In this document: piece after piece, positions 35,820 to 44,302 of the stretch
Numbering within the stretch: the first letter of the stretch is position 1
Layout of the letters: every line of letters begins with the position of its first letter
Source: Kordiimonas laminariae
GTDB lineage: Bacteria > Pseudomonadota > Alphaproteobacteria > Sphingomonadales > Kordiimonadaceae
Length of the DNA: 64,000 bases
Reading direction: 5' to 3'
Assembly (NCBI RefSeq): GCF_023008165.1
Contig: NZ_JAKQZA010000008.1
Location: 62,001-126,000, forward strand
The notes under the pieces: generated by a model
Database searches by the model: none
Seen by the model: the letters and a program-made list of their open reading frames with translations, nothing else
What the model was told of the DNA's origin: nothing
Translations under genes and position numbers: made by a program

Positions 35820-36845
35820 TTATTCAGCAATAGTTGTGCGGTTACGGCCGCCTTCTTTTGATTTATAGAGTGCAGCGTCAGCACGTTCCACGAAATCCGA
35901 AAGCGCCTCGCCGGGCTTAAATTCTGCAATTCCGAGCGACAGAGTTACATTACCAAAATCTTTTTCCGCTTGCCTATTGCGAACACGTTGAGAACCGATT
36001 TTATCGCGGATGTTATCCACAAGCTTAAAGCCATCTTCAATCTGTGTGTCTGGCAGGACAAGTGCAAACTCTTCACCACCATAACGAGCTGCTAAATCGC
36101 TCCCCTTCACATTGGCATGAAGCGCACCAGCAACAAGTTTCAAAACCTGATCACCCACCTGGTGACCGAAGGTATCATTAAACTTCTTGAAGAAATCGAT
36201 ATCCCCAACGGCGAGACAGAGCTTGCTGCCGTCTTTCTCTGCCATCTCGGAAGCTGCCTTAAGAAACGCGTCAAACTTCTTCCGGTTTGCGATACCGGTG
36301 AGAGCGTCTGTGTAGCTTTCTTTTTCCGCCTGTTTCAGATTTGATTGCAACGTTTCAATTTCAGCCGAGGATTTTTCAAGGCGCGCTTGAAGCTGCGCAT
36401 TGGTTTCCTGAATACGGCGGGTTTCCTGCATCATATTCTGCACAAAGGCCTCGATACCAGTAATGGACGCATCTTCGCTGAAAGATTTAAGGTTATCCTT
36501 GATGGAAGCGCGCACGCCTTCAATTTCTGAAGAAGCACCACCAATAACTTCAAGCATTTTATCCGCCTGCTCTTTCATATGAGCACCGGTTTCCTGCAGA
36601 AGCGCGCCTTCTTTCTCATAGCCCAGATATGTATCATACAGTGACTGGTTGACCATGCCGTCAAAGTCGGCATCATCCCTGATCATCTGATCAAGTGCTA
36701 TCTTCAAATCCGGATAACGCTGGCTAACATAGCTATACCAAATTGCAAAATTAGGTGGTGCTGGAGGCACCTTATGGCTGTCCATCAGTTCAATTGCCTG
36801 TTTAGCAATATCCCCTGCTTTGTTCATCCCATCGCCAAAGCTCAT
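35820..36845 (-). CDS. Diguanylate cyclase with GGEEF active site
   Basis: The 341-aa product has an N-terminal helical region and coiled coil (about 60-175), then a GGDEF domain (about 180-335) with active-site RYGGEEFALVLPD and metal-site DIDFFKKFNDTFGH. It should make c-di-GMP. The allosteric I-site (normally RxxD just before the active site) reads KGSD, so the arginine is replaced and product inhibition may be weak. No signal peptide or sensor domain is seen, so it is likely cytoplasmic. It is convergent with the SnoaL-like gene. Confidence 0.9.
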   Translation of the reverse strand: MSFGDGMNKAGDIAKQAIELMDSHKVPPAPPNFAIWYSYVSQRYPDLKIALDQMIRDDADFDGMVNQSLYDTYLGYEKEGALLQETGAHMKEQADKMLEVIGGASSEIEGVRASIKDNLKSFSEDASITGIEAFVQNMMQETRRIQETNAQLQARLEKSSAEIETLQSNLKQAEKESYTDALTGIANRKKFDAFLKAASEMAEKDGSKLCLAVGDIDFFKKFNDTFGHQVGDQVLKLVAGALHANVKGSDLAARYGGEEFALVLPDTQIEDGFKLVDNIRDKIGSQRVRNRQAEKDFGNVTLSLGIAEFKPGEALSDFVERADAALYKSKEGGRNRTTIAE

Positions 36846-37070
36846 AATCTCTCCGCGATCATCAATCTAGTGTTCCCTTGCTAACCCCAAATCGATACAA
36901 ATACTTGTACGGTTCATGAACTCTCGTTCACGCACCACAACAATTAACACTTTGTTAAACATTTTGACAGACGAAAATACAGGAATGTCTATTTTACTCG
37001 TATAATCGTTGCTTATGTGAAACGAACTTTCTAAATCATGGCGTTAAAACAATAACAGGTGCATAGTCTT

Positions 37071-37280
37071 ATGGCTGATCTAGAAGAAAAACTAACTGAT
37101 TTGGAATGCAAATTCGCTTTCCAGCAAGAAACTATTGATACGCTGAACACTGAGCTAACCAAACAGTGGAAGGAAATTGATAGTCTAAAAAACGCTATTC
37201 ACCGCCTACACGAACAATTGCTGGATCTGGAATCGTCAGGTGGGAAACCAGAAATCGAACCACCACCACCGCACTATTAA
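37071..37280 (+). CDS. slyX: SlyX family protein
   Basis: The 69-aa product is a short coiled-coil protein of the SlyX family: LEEKLTDLECKFAFQQETIDTLN, a second heptad stretch and the C-terminal PPPPHY tail typical of the family. Its function is unknown. The ATG at 37071 is used (MADLEEK); an in-frame GTG at 37059 would add four residues. A TATAAT at 37001-37006 may be its -10 element, but no good -35 is seen. Confidence 0.9.
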   Translation: MADLEEKLTDLECKFAFQQETIDTLNTELTKQWKEIDSLKNAIHRLHEQLLDLESSGGKPEIEPPPPHY

Positions 37281-37317
37281 GCATAAGTTTCGCTATTTAC
37301 TTGCTTTTAATGGTGGA

Positions 37318-37344
37318 TTGATCAATCTAAAATACATTGATCAA
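37318..37344. repeat. Two identical palindromes TTGATCAA upstream of the Crp/Fnr gene
   Basis: TTGATCAA occurs at 37318-37325 and 37337-37344, 19 bases start to start, ending 14 bases before the ATG at 37358. Crp/Fnr half-sites resemble TTGAT/ATCAA, so this may be an autoregulatory operator, although the classical site has a four-base spacer. Confidence 0.5.
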
Positions 37345-37357
37345 AGGGGGGCACTAG

Positions 37358-38020
37358 ATGCGGGATATCCTCGCAAGTTTTTTTGGCACTTCATCTATCA
37401 TGCTTAACGATGTTGAGCAGAAATCCACTCGCATGGTGTTCAACCCCGGTGAAACCATTTTCTCACAGGAAGAAGAAGGCAACACAGTATTCTTTGTATT
37501 AACTGGCAGGGTAAAAGCAGTACTTTATTCAAACGCCGGTGAAGAAGTATGGCTTGATGAATTTGGTAGCGGTACATTATTTGGGGAAATGGCTGTACTT
37601 AGTGCCCAAAGTCGAACTGCCGATATCGTAGCCTCAACTCGTGTAGAACTCGCTGCTTTCTCGGCCGCATGCTTTTTAGATTTAATGGAGAACCATGGCA
37701 GTGTTGGGCTTGCTGTCTCCAAAATGCTGGCTGACCGAGTTCATAAAACCACTCAGCGCATGTACGAACTTACAGCAGTTTCAGCCAAAGGCCGAGTCCA
37801 TGCCGAGCTATTACGCCTTGCAAGAAGACAAAATAATCAGCTTCTTGTTGAAAATATCCCAGCCTACACGGTGCTTGCGAAACGTGTTAACAGTACGCGG
37901 GAAACAGTTTCCCGCACTGTGAATGAACTTGTTCGCAAAGGTGCCGTGGAAAAGAAAGGCAGCGACCTTATAATTCTTGATAGATCGGCACTTACAAGAA
38001 AAACATCCTGGGTAAATTAA
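37358..38020 (+). CDS. Crp/Fnr-family transcriptional regulator
   Basis: The 220-aa product has an N-terminal cyclic-nucleotide-binding domain (about 20-135) and a C-terminal HTH_Crp winged helix (about 145-205, KRVNSTRETVSRTVNELVRKG). The phosphate-binding cassette reads FGEMAVLSAQSRTAD, retaining the Glu and the Arg-Thr pair that contact the cyclic nucleotide in CRP. There is only one Cys, so no FNR-type iron-sulfur cluster. Its end overlaps the convergent nucleotide-cyclase gene by four bases. GGGGGG precedes the ATG. Confidence 0.88.
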   Translation: MRDILASFFGTSSIMLNDVEQKSTRMVFNPGETIFSQEEEGNTVFFVLTGRVKAVLYSNAGEEVWLDEFGSGTLFGEMAVLSAQSRTADIVASTRVELAAFSAACFLDLMENHGSVGLAVSKMLADRVHKTTQRMYELTAVSAKGRVHAELLRLARRQNNQLLVENIPAYTVLAKRVNSTRETVSRTVNELVRKGAVEKKGSDLIILDRSALTRKTSWVN

Positions 38021-39696
38021 CGGACACGCAAACTAAAAAGCTTCAGCGCTTGTTGTCCTTTCCGAGCTTCAACCTTACCAACGGTTTCACAGCGGTATTT
38101 TTCTTCAGCGCTTAGTGCCAGAGCACAGGCAAAGGGCTCACTCACATATATTGAACCAGGCACAGTTACGGGCTCAATACGGGCCGCAAAAGCTACCTCT
38201 GTTCCGAATACCCCAATCCGGTTCGTAAAAGGATCCCGCATTTCATGTACTGGGCCATAATGACCTCCGATACGAAGCGCGAGAAATTCCGGCAATCCAA
38301 TTTCAGCAAGATCAATAGCCCTGAATGTTTCCTGCAAGTCACTTGCTACATTGGCTGCGGCCTCTACACTATCCAGCACAAGGAATAAACCATCCCCCCA
38401 AGTATTCAGATGTTCAAGCTGCCGTCCCTGTGTGTTTACGCAGATGGCCAAGGGCCGCAGGATTTTATCGATAAACACAGGAACCTGACTGTCTGTAAGC
38501 GCGCCAAATCCCCGCACATCGGCAAAAACCATCGCCTTCAAATCGCGACTGGCTGTTAGTTCTTCGGCATTGTCTCCGGCCCCTGTTGCTTTCCTTGTAT
38601 CTCTTGGATAAGGGATAATAATCTGATCACGCCCTGCTTGCTCCCACACTTTTGCATCTCTTGCAGTACCCGCTTTTGCTGTTGGGTTTTTCTGATCCCA
38701 AATCAACAACTGCAACGGTTTTGTGGCTAAACGCTCTGCCTTAAGAACTGCCAACCCCATCGCGGTTTCGCTGGCAAACGCTGTGAACATATCATCTGTT
38801 TTGAGATTATCGCCCGAGAGATATCGCACTGTTTTAGCAGCCGCTTTACAAGCCCAAAAGCGCGGCACCCAGTGCTCTCCGAAGGGGACGACTGACGTTT
38901 CGAGAAACAGTTCATCGGGGCACGGCAGAACCAAATGAAATTCTGCATTTGCTTCAAGTGCCTTCTCTGCAATCAGGATATCAGAACCAGCTGCGAGTGC
39001 ACCATAAACATAACCAATATTTTCAGAGAGAATTTTATCCAGAATAGATTTACCAAGCCCATAAACAGAAGCTTCATCAAGAACATTCCCGTCGCCATCA
39101 AGGCCGAAAATATGTCCTGCAAAATGAAGGGTTTTCGGGGGCCTAAATTTATCAAGCCAACTAATATCTGCGTTATTTACCGTAGCAAGCAGTTCAAACT
39201 GTTTCAGAGTAGAGGCATGAGCATCATAATTCTCGGGATCAAGAGATATAGCATCCGTTAAATTAGTTTCAGCGCGTACATGATCACCTAAAATGAAATA
39301 GGCCTCAGCCACGGTTGCCATATGATAATAAGCATCCTGCCCGGGTTTAGGTGAATATCCCCTGGTTTTATGAAGAACTTCATCCGCGGTCGCACGAGCA
39401 TTATCAATATCTCCCGCAAGCATCTGCATTGCGGCGGTGTTGATACCAGTATAGGTACCGCCTGTTGCTTCGTAGGCGTGATAATATTTTTCAGCAGCCT
39501 GCCGCGCCAGTTCCTGTTTGTGAGATTGATGACTTTCCACCATCCGGCTTTTCAAAAGCCGCCCACCCAGCGCCAGAATATCTTCGTTATCTGAAACTGT
39601 ATCCAGCCCCAGACGGAAATACTCTTTCTCCGCCTGCTCAAGCGCACCAGCTCTAAGCAGCGTTAGGATTGAGTTATATTGCTCCGTCGGGGACAT
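38017..39696 (-). CDS. TPR / LOG-like / class III nucleotide cyclase fusion protein
   Basis: The 559-aa product appears to have three parts. Residues 1-175 are TPR-like helices. Residues 185-360 are a Rossmann-like region with GYVYGALAAGSDILIAEKAL, resembling the LOG/SLOG-type ligand-binding fold. Residues 385-555 are a class III cyclase. The two metal Asp are present (D393 in FADVRGF, D435 in WGDGLF), as is the transition-state Arg (R506). The adenine-selecting Lys aligns with N431, the Asp with G495 and the catalytic Asn with A502, so ATP is not the assured substrate. It is last in an operon with a TIR protein and an unknown protein (24- and 31-base gaps). Cytoplasmic. Confidence 0.78.
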   Translation of the reverse strand: MSPTEQYNSILTLLRAGALEQAEKEYFRLGLDTVSDNEDILALGGRLLKSRMVESHQSHKQELARQAAEKYYHAYEATGGTYTGINTAAMQMLAGDIDNARATADEVLHKTRGYSPKPGQDAYYHMATVAEAYFILGDHVRAETNLTDAISLDPENYDAHASTLKQFELLATVNNADISWLDKFRPPKTLHFAGHIFGLDGDGNVLDEASVYGLGKSILDKILSENIGYVYGALAAGSDILIAEKALEANAEFHLVLPCPDELFLETSVVPFGEHWVPRFWACKAAAKTVRYLSGDNLKTDDMFTAFASETAMGLAVLKAERLATKPLQLLIWDQKNPTAKAGTARDAKVWEQAGRDQIIIPYPRDTRKATGAGDNAEELTASRDLKAMVFADVRGFGALTDSQVPVFIDKILRPLAICVNTQGRQLEHLNTWGDGLFLVLDSVEAAANVASDLQETFRAIDLAEIGLPEFLALRIGGHYGPVHEMRDPFTNRIGVFGTEVAFAARIEPVTVPGSIYVSEPFACALALSAEEKYRCETVGKVEARKGQQALKLFSLRVR

Positions 39697-39720
39697 AATC
39701 TTTTACAACTTATCTAGCCG

Positions 39721-40266
39721 TTAACCGCGGCCATCACCAGGGCCATCATCATCGCCACCATTCCCTACATCTGGATCAATAATTACCGGCGTAACGGCCG
39801 ATTTAATGTCCTCAGGGTTCTGCCAAACATCAATAAACAGGTTATAAACATAGGGTTTTTCCTGCTTAATCTTGTTTTCATCATCCACATAGATAGTCTT
39901 AGAACGCCCATACCCAAGAGGGTCGTCCTGAAGCTTTGTTTGATTAACAAAGTTATTCAATGGATCAGGCGTTTTAAGCGTAAAGGGAGCAATCGTTGGC
40001 TGGAAAAACCAGCTATCGACAGCAAGTGTAAACACAAGGCGCTGACGTCCCTTAACCTCAAAGAAAAACGGATTTTCTGATGTTACAGGCGCAAACTGGA
40101 CATCTGGAATAGCTTTTAAGATTTCATCACGCCCAAGAAAACCCGGGATTGGTTTGCTACGTCCGACACAATATTGTCCGGAGGGCGACATTCCAATCTT
40201 GATAATGGTTGTAAATTGCTTACGCTTATCAAGCGTTGCATCTAATTCTTGAACCAATTCATACAT
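39721..40266 (-). CDS. Unrecognised 181-aa protein of the TIR/cyclase operon
   Basis: I do not recognise this protein. It looks beta-rich in the middle (RQRLVFTLAVDSWFFQPTIAP; YVYNLFIDVW), has a Pro/Gly pattern, and ends in an acidic glycine-rich tail (GGDDDGPGDGRG). No signal peptide, membrane segment or cysteines of note are present except one (YCVGRS). It lies between the TIR gene (31-base gap) and the cyclase gene (24-base gap) on the same strand. It may be a regulator, sensor or substrate of the system. Confidence 0.65.
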   Translation of the reverse strand: MYELVQELDATLDKRKQFTTIIKIGMSPSGQYCVGRSKPIPGFLGRDEILKAIPDVQFAPVTSENPFFFEVKGRQRLVFTLAVDSWFFQPTIAPFTLKTPDPLNNFVNQTKLQDDPLGYGRSKTIYVDDENKIKQEKPYVYNLFIDVWQNPEDIKSAVTPVIIDPDVGNGGDDDGPGDGRG

Positions 40267-40297
40267 AATTCATTCCCCTATAGTAAATAAGATACAG

Positions 40298-42397
40298 TTA
40301 TTCTGTGGAAAACCCTCTATCAAGAAGGCTCTTCTCCAATTGTTTCAGTTGTTCGCTATTGCTCACAGCACTCAGTAATTTATGTAGTGAGCGCATATAG
40401 TGAGGGTGTTGCTTTTCTCTGGCGGCAATAGAATGCAATACAGAAGTATCACTTTCTAAATATTGAATTACCTGTTCGACTTCCGAAAATTGTCCAGCTT
40501 CTCTGAGAGCTTCAATTTTCAACGCATACGCTAACAATAAAGTTCTTCGCCCTTCTTTAACGACAAAAGCTTGCTGCGCATTTGATAAAATGCGATCTAA
40601 AATATCAGTGATTTTAGAAATGTTATCTTGCTCTAATTTTAGCTCCTTATTGATCCGGTAATTTAGGAGGCTAACAGAGAAATCGAAATGCGCTCTAGAT
40701 TTTGGGCGTACTATTGCCCTACCTAATACTTCCTGTGAAATAGTTTTTACATCTTCTAACTGAGTACGTGACGCTGAATATTGACCGTCAGCATAATAGG
40801 CTTTAGCCAAACCTATCTGCATATAACCTTGTTGCATTTTCTTATTAAAATTTGCCTCATCTGCGGTACTAATCTCTTTAGCTACAGCGACCGCCTGAAT
40901 GAAATAAGTGATCGCATCTTTATATTTTCCTTGATACATTTTCAGCAGGGCAAGAGCATGGAGTGGCGCAATTAATTCACTATGAAAAACCTTATTTTTA
41001 GGATTTTTCTCGTGCAAATCTCGTAAAATACTTAACTCTTTTTGGCGTGCTTCTTCGACCTCATCAGCATGTCCAAACCTCAATAAAGCATCTGCTATCC
41101 AAGCGTATGTATCCGCAATCTTTGCCTTTAAATTATTATCCTCCGGCATTTTTAATGCTAGATTTTGCCGAATTTGTAATGTCTTCTGATAGCTATGGTG
41201 AGCCGCTACTGGCTGAGATAAACTTAGTAATTGCAAGGTGCCTATGTTACTATGCGCATAGGCTAGTTCCTTTTGCCATTCAATATTATATGGCTCCATA
41301 TCCACCAATCGCTCAGCAAGGCGCTTATATTCTTGCATTGCTACTGAAGCAGCTTCAGAATCCCTCGCAGACAAAGCCTGATTTCCTAGATAAAAAACAC
41401 TCTGAGCATGCTCAAAAATACGTTGAGGGTTATCCGGGTCCCTTGCAAGTAAAACCGCCGTCGCTTGTTGTGCACTGCTGTACATCTTGCCAGCTTCTAT
41501 AGCTTTTCCCCTGCGGTCTTGAATCTGTCCTAAAAGATGAAACGCCCTTGAGCGGCGGCCCATGGCATCATCAGATACATCATCCAAATCCTGCGCGTTA
41601 TAATAATCCACAGCTTTGGTACCCACAGCATCAAGCACATCAAGCCGGCCAACAGGTTCCAATTTATCGCGCAGATCAGTGAGCATAAATTCGATTAAAT
41701 CTTCCGCTTCAGCACGGTGCCGCTCGGCAGCATTTCGTGCTGTAGTTGCTTGATAGGTTAATGCACCCATCACTATCATGCCCAGAATGCTGGCGCTCGT
41801 GATAGCCATCACGCGGCGCTGCTTTCTTTGCAGTTCTCGCTCCACCAACTGATCAAGCCCAACCCCAAGTAGGCCTGCGATCAGCTTCTGAATACCTCTC
41901 TTTCGGCCATCTGATTGCTCGCGAATATCAGCTGCTATAGGTTCTGTACGAATATGTGAGAGCGTACCAGCGGGGGAGATACGGTACCGGAGGGCTGGTG
42001 GAAAACATTCCACCTCTTTATCATCAGTATCAGAAGCCCACGGCTCCCCTGAAAGAATCAAAGGCAGAACATATTTTTCACCGCGTAACTTTTTGAATTC
42101 GATAATTTCTTTGTTGACCCAGCGAGAAGCTGCCGCAGAAGGTGAACACAAAACAATCATGAACTCAGATTGCCCTAAAGCCTTCGCAACCTCAGCTGTA
42201 AGATCTTCCGCAACAGGCAATTCTTCACGGTCTCGAAAAAACTGCCCCAATTTCAACGGCACAACACCAATACCCGTTGTTTTACCCACCAATCTTTTGG
42301 GTACTTTATATTTTTCCAACTCTTTGTGGATCTCTTCCCCAAGAGCAGCGTCTTTGTGGCTATAGCTGATAAACGCTTTATACTTATAGTTGCTCAC
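40298..42397 (-). CDS. TIR domain / transmembrane / TPR protein
   Basis: The 699-aa product has an N-terminal bacterial TIR domain (about 5-125) with FISYSHKD, FFRDREELP and LCSPSAAASRWVNKE. W93-x3-E97 is the catalytic WxxxE motif of NAD-cleaving TIR domains. A single predicted membrane helix (about 195-215) preceded by basic residues follows, then TPR-like helical repeats (about 290-690). By the positive-inside rule the TIR would face the cytoplasm and the repeats the periplasm. TIR NADases act as effectors in several antiphage systems. It heads the operon with the unknown and cyclase genes, so activation by a cyclic nucleotide is possible but unproven. Confidence 0.85.
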   Translation of the reverse strand: MSNYKYKAFISYSHKDAALGEEIHKELEKYKVPKRLVGKTTGIGVVPLKLGQFFRDREELPVAEDLTAEVAKALGQSEFMIVLCSPSAAASRWVNKEIIEFKKLRGEKYVLPLILSGEPWASDTDDKEVECFPPALRYRISPAGTLSHIRTEPIAADIREQSDGRKRGIQKLIAGLLGVGLDQLVERELQRKQRRVMAITSASILGMIVMGALTYQATTARNAAERHRAEAEDLIEFMLTDLRDKLEPVGRLDVLDAVGTKAVDYYNAQDLDDVSDDAMGRRSRAFHLLGQIQDRRGKAIEAGKMYSSAQQATAVLLARDPDNPQRIFEHAQSVFYLGNQALSARDSEAASVAMQEYKRLAERLVDMEPYNIEWQKELAYAHSNIGTLQLLSLSQPVAAHHSYQKTLQIRQNLALKMPEDNNLKAKIADTYAWIADALLRFGHADEVEEARQKELSILRDLHEKNPKNKVFHSELIAPLHALALLKMYQGKYKDAITYFIQAVAVAKEISTADEANFNKKMQQGYMQIGLAKAYYADGQYSASRTQLEDVKTISQEVLGRAIVRPKSRAHFDFSVSLLNYRINKELKLEQDNISKITDILDRILSNAQQAFVVKEGRRTLLLAYALKIEALREAGQFSEVEQVIQYLESDTSVLHSIAAREKQHPHYMRSLHKLLSAVSNSEQLKQLEKSLLDRGFSTE

Positions 42398-42587
42398 TAT
42401 GCTCTCTCCTTCACAGTGCAGCTTTCATATACAACTATATCGGCACGCTAAAACCCGCGAGGCAAGCGGAAATTCAATGCAGCGTGATGAAGATCACGCG
42501 TAGAGCCCACAATAGTTTGATAAGAATTAATTTCACGAGGTAATTACAAGCCAACAACGGCAAAACATCAAGATTGGTTAGCATCCA

Positions 42588-42962
42588 ATGGAACTGTTAA
42601 AAATAATAGATTTCATAGCCTTATCCGCTACCGCTACGTTGTTTTTCGTTGGGCTTAAATACTCGGTTGCGATCATTACTAACTGGGTTTGCGCAGTGGT
42701 ATCAGGGGGATACCACTATGTAATAAAAGGCTCAGTTCGCGCACCACTTTCTGTTTCTGAATTATATCAGTTCATAAGTGAAGCGCTATTTTACGGTGTA
42801 ACATTTCTGAGCTTGCCTGTGCTGGTTTCCAGCATGAGTGGTAACTGGGGAATGGGGGAACTCACGCTTATACTCGCGGGAAGTATGCTCCTTGCAACAC
42901 CTAGCATACTCTACAAAGTAGATAAGCTATTGAAAGGAAATAACACTGCGGCTGTTCCATAA
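42588..42962 (+). CDS. Small membrane protein of unknown function, divergent from TIR operon
   Basis: The 124-aa product is not recognised. It has three or four predicted membrane segments (about 8-40, 65-85, 92-110) and no motif. The ATG at 42588 has no clear ribosome site beyond a distant GAGG. It is divergent from the TIR operon with a 190-bp intergenic region, so it could share regulation, and it is followed by a strong terminator. Confidence 0.5.
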   Translation: MELLKIIDFIALSATATLFFVGLKYSVAIITNWVCAVVSGGYHYVIKGSVRAPLSVSELYQFISEALFYGVTFLSLPVLVSSMSGNWGMGELTLILAGSMLLATPSILYKVDKLLKGNNTAAVP

Positions 42963-43097
42963 TATGGAATGTCTGGAAGAGTTACTCGAGATTTAGTGCA
43001 GCTCTCTCCCTCATGGTGCCCATCCCCATCATACCCTGCTGGTCCCACGGTATCATGAAGAATTTAAAGCGCCCCGCTTTACTGTACTAAATCTTTC

Positions 43098-43140
43098 GTG
43101 CCAGTCAGTTTTACGGTTACTGACTGGCACATTTTTATTT
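43098..43140 (+). terminator. Strong Rho-independent terminator
   Basis: GTGCCAGTCAG (43098-43108) pairs perfectly with CTGACTGGCAC (43120-43130) and is followed by ATTTTTATTT. It lies after the 124-aa membrane protein gene and overlaps the end of the convergent TetR gene. Confidence 0.9.
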
Positions 43141-43806
43141 TGAGGAACTTTTATGAAGCGTACATAACTCAATCGCTGCATCAATCAAGTTATCCAGAAT
43201 GCCCATACCAAGTTTCAATCTGATATCTCGCGCTTTCCCTTCACCTAACACCGTAAGATTCATAGTGAAACCTGAAACCTGATGAATGAAGAGCGCTACC
43301 TGATAAAGATCATCCCGGTCAGCTCTATATCCAAAACGATCAAACAATGTGATGATACGAGTAGTGAAATTATGGATGTGGGTTTCACGAAGTTCGGCGA
43401 TTTCCGGCACACGGCCAATTACCTTCATGATCTCGATATATACCTCGTTATCCAGATACTGATTTTCATAAATACGCTTATAAAGACGGTGAAACATCTC
43501 ATAGATATCTGATGCCTGATCATCAACCGTATTATAAATATCTTCAAAATCCGCATTTATGTGATCGTACCACCGAAGCGTTAAAGCATAGAGAATTGTC
43601 TCTTTATCTTCAAAATACTGATAAAGTGTACCAATACTCATACCCGCCTTTTTCGCGATATGATTAGTAGTAAGCTTGCTATAACCATATTCAAATAACA
43701 GCTCACTCGTTGCATCGAGAATTTTACTAACTGTATTTTCACCGCGTTTCGTTAGCGGCACACGCCTTTTGGCTTTGCCCATGCCACGAGGCATCTCTTT
43801 GTTCAT
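43135..43806 (-). CDS. TetR-family transcriptional regulator
   Basis: The 223-aa product has the N-terminal TetR DNA-binding domain (about 20-70, TTNHIAKKAGMSIGTLYQYFEDKETI) and a variable helical ligand domain. A longer basic N-terminus (GKAKRRVPLTKRGE) precedes it. The regulated gene is not apparent: the upstream neighbour is the monooxygenase/quinone-reductase pair on the same strand, separated by 199 bases. The ligand is unknown. Confidence 0.9.
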   Translation of the reverse strand: MNKEMPRGMGKAKRRVPLTKRGENTVSKILDATSELLFEYGYSKLTTNHIAKKAGMSIGTLYQYFEDKETILYALTLRWYDHINADFEDIYNTVDDQASDIYEMFHRLYKRIYENQYLDNEVYIEIMKVIGRVPEIAELRETHIHNFTTRIITLFDRFGYRADRDDLYQVALFIHQVSGFTMNLTVLGEGKARDIRLKLGMGILDNLIDAAIELCTLHKSSSK

Positions 43807-43930
43807 TTAGTCAGCCCTGAAAGTTACTCCGATTATCTTCATCCCCCATCAAGGCTCTATTCAAACATGCCACTCGCTATTTTTGCAATAAAATATCATG
43901 TGCATGAGTGGCCTTTAAATTTTAGCCAAA

Positions 43931-43985
43931 GAAGTAGTGTTTTTGAGCAAGAGAGAAATAAGGAAACACTACTTCAAATTTTTAA
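43931..43985 (-). terminator. Hairpin 3' of the monooxygenase gene
   Basis: GAAGTAGTGTTT (43931-43942) pairs with AAACACTACTTC (43974-43985). It lies 20 bases after the end of the minus-strand monooxygenase gene; the T-tract is better on the plus strand, so its efficiency on the minus strand is uncertain. Confidence 0.55.
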
Positions 43986-44005
43986 GACCGAACGATTTCG
44001 CTACA

Positions 44006-44296
44006 TCAGGTAATATGGGTCATCTCATGCACAATGAACTCCTTCACTGCACCCTCAACCGCTTTCGAATAAGTAGCTAAATGCGGTGCCGCCATATGCT
44101 TCTGCCATACCGCACGCGATTCCCAGTTTTCATAAAACATGAAAACCGAAGGATCATCATTATCCTGATGAAGGTCATACTGAAGGCATCCTTCTTCGGC
44201 GAGGGTTGGTGCCACAAGTTTTTTCAGCTCCGCCTTCACAAGTTCCATCTTATCTGCATGAGCTTTAATATGGGCAACAATCGTGAGCTTTGTCAT
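44006..44296 (-). CDS. Antibiotic biosynthesis monooxygenase-family (YgiN-like quinol monooxygenase) protein
   Basis: The 96-aa product has the ABM ferredoxin-like fold; EEGCLQYDLHQDNDDPSVFMFYENWESRAVW is the family core. YgiN-type members oxidise quinols to quinones without a cofactor. It follows the quinone-oxidoreductase gene by six bases in the same orientation, an arrangement that suggests quinone redox cycling or detoxification, likely controlled by the divergent LysR protein. Confidence 0.9.
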   Translation of the reverse strand: MTKLTIVAHIKAHADKMELVKAELKKLVAPTLAEEGCLQYDLHQDNDDPSVFMFYENWESRAVWQKHMAAPHLATYSKAVEGAVKEFIVHEMTHIT

Positions 44297-44302
44297 TCTG
44301 CT

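Noticed and set aside
39721-40266. Assigning the 181-aa protein to a CBASS/Pycsar accessory or nuclease family
   Set aside because: No HNH, ubiquitin-transfer, HORMA or cyclic-nucleotide-sensor motif could be seen.
43807-44005. Long imperfect GCCACTC/GAGTGGC dyad upstream of the TetR gene as its operator
   Set aside because: The arms are about 35 bases apart and only 7 bp long, unlike usual TetR operators; more likely incidental.
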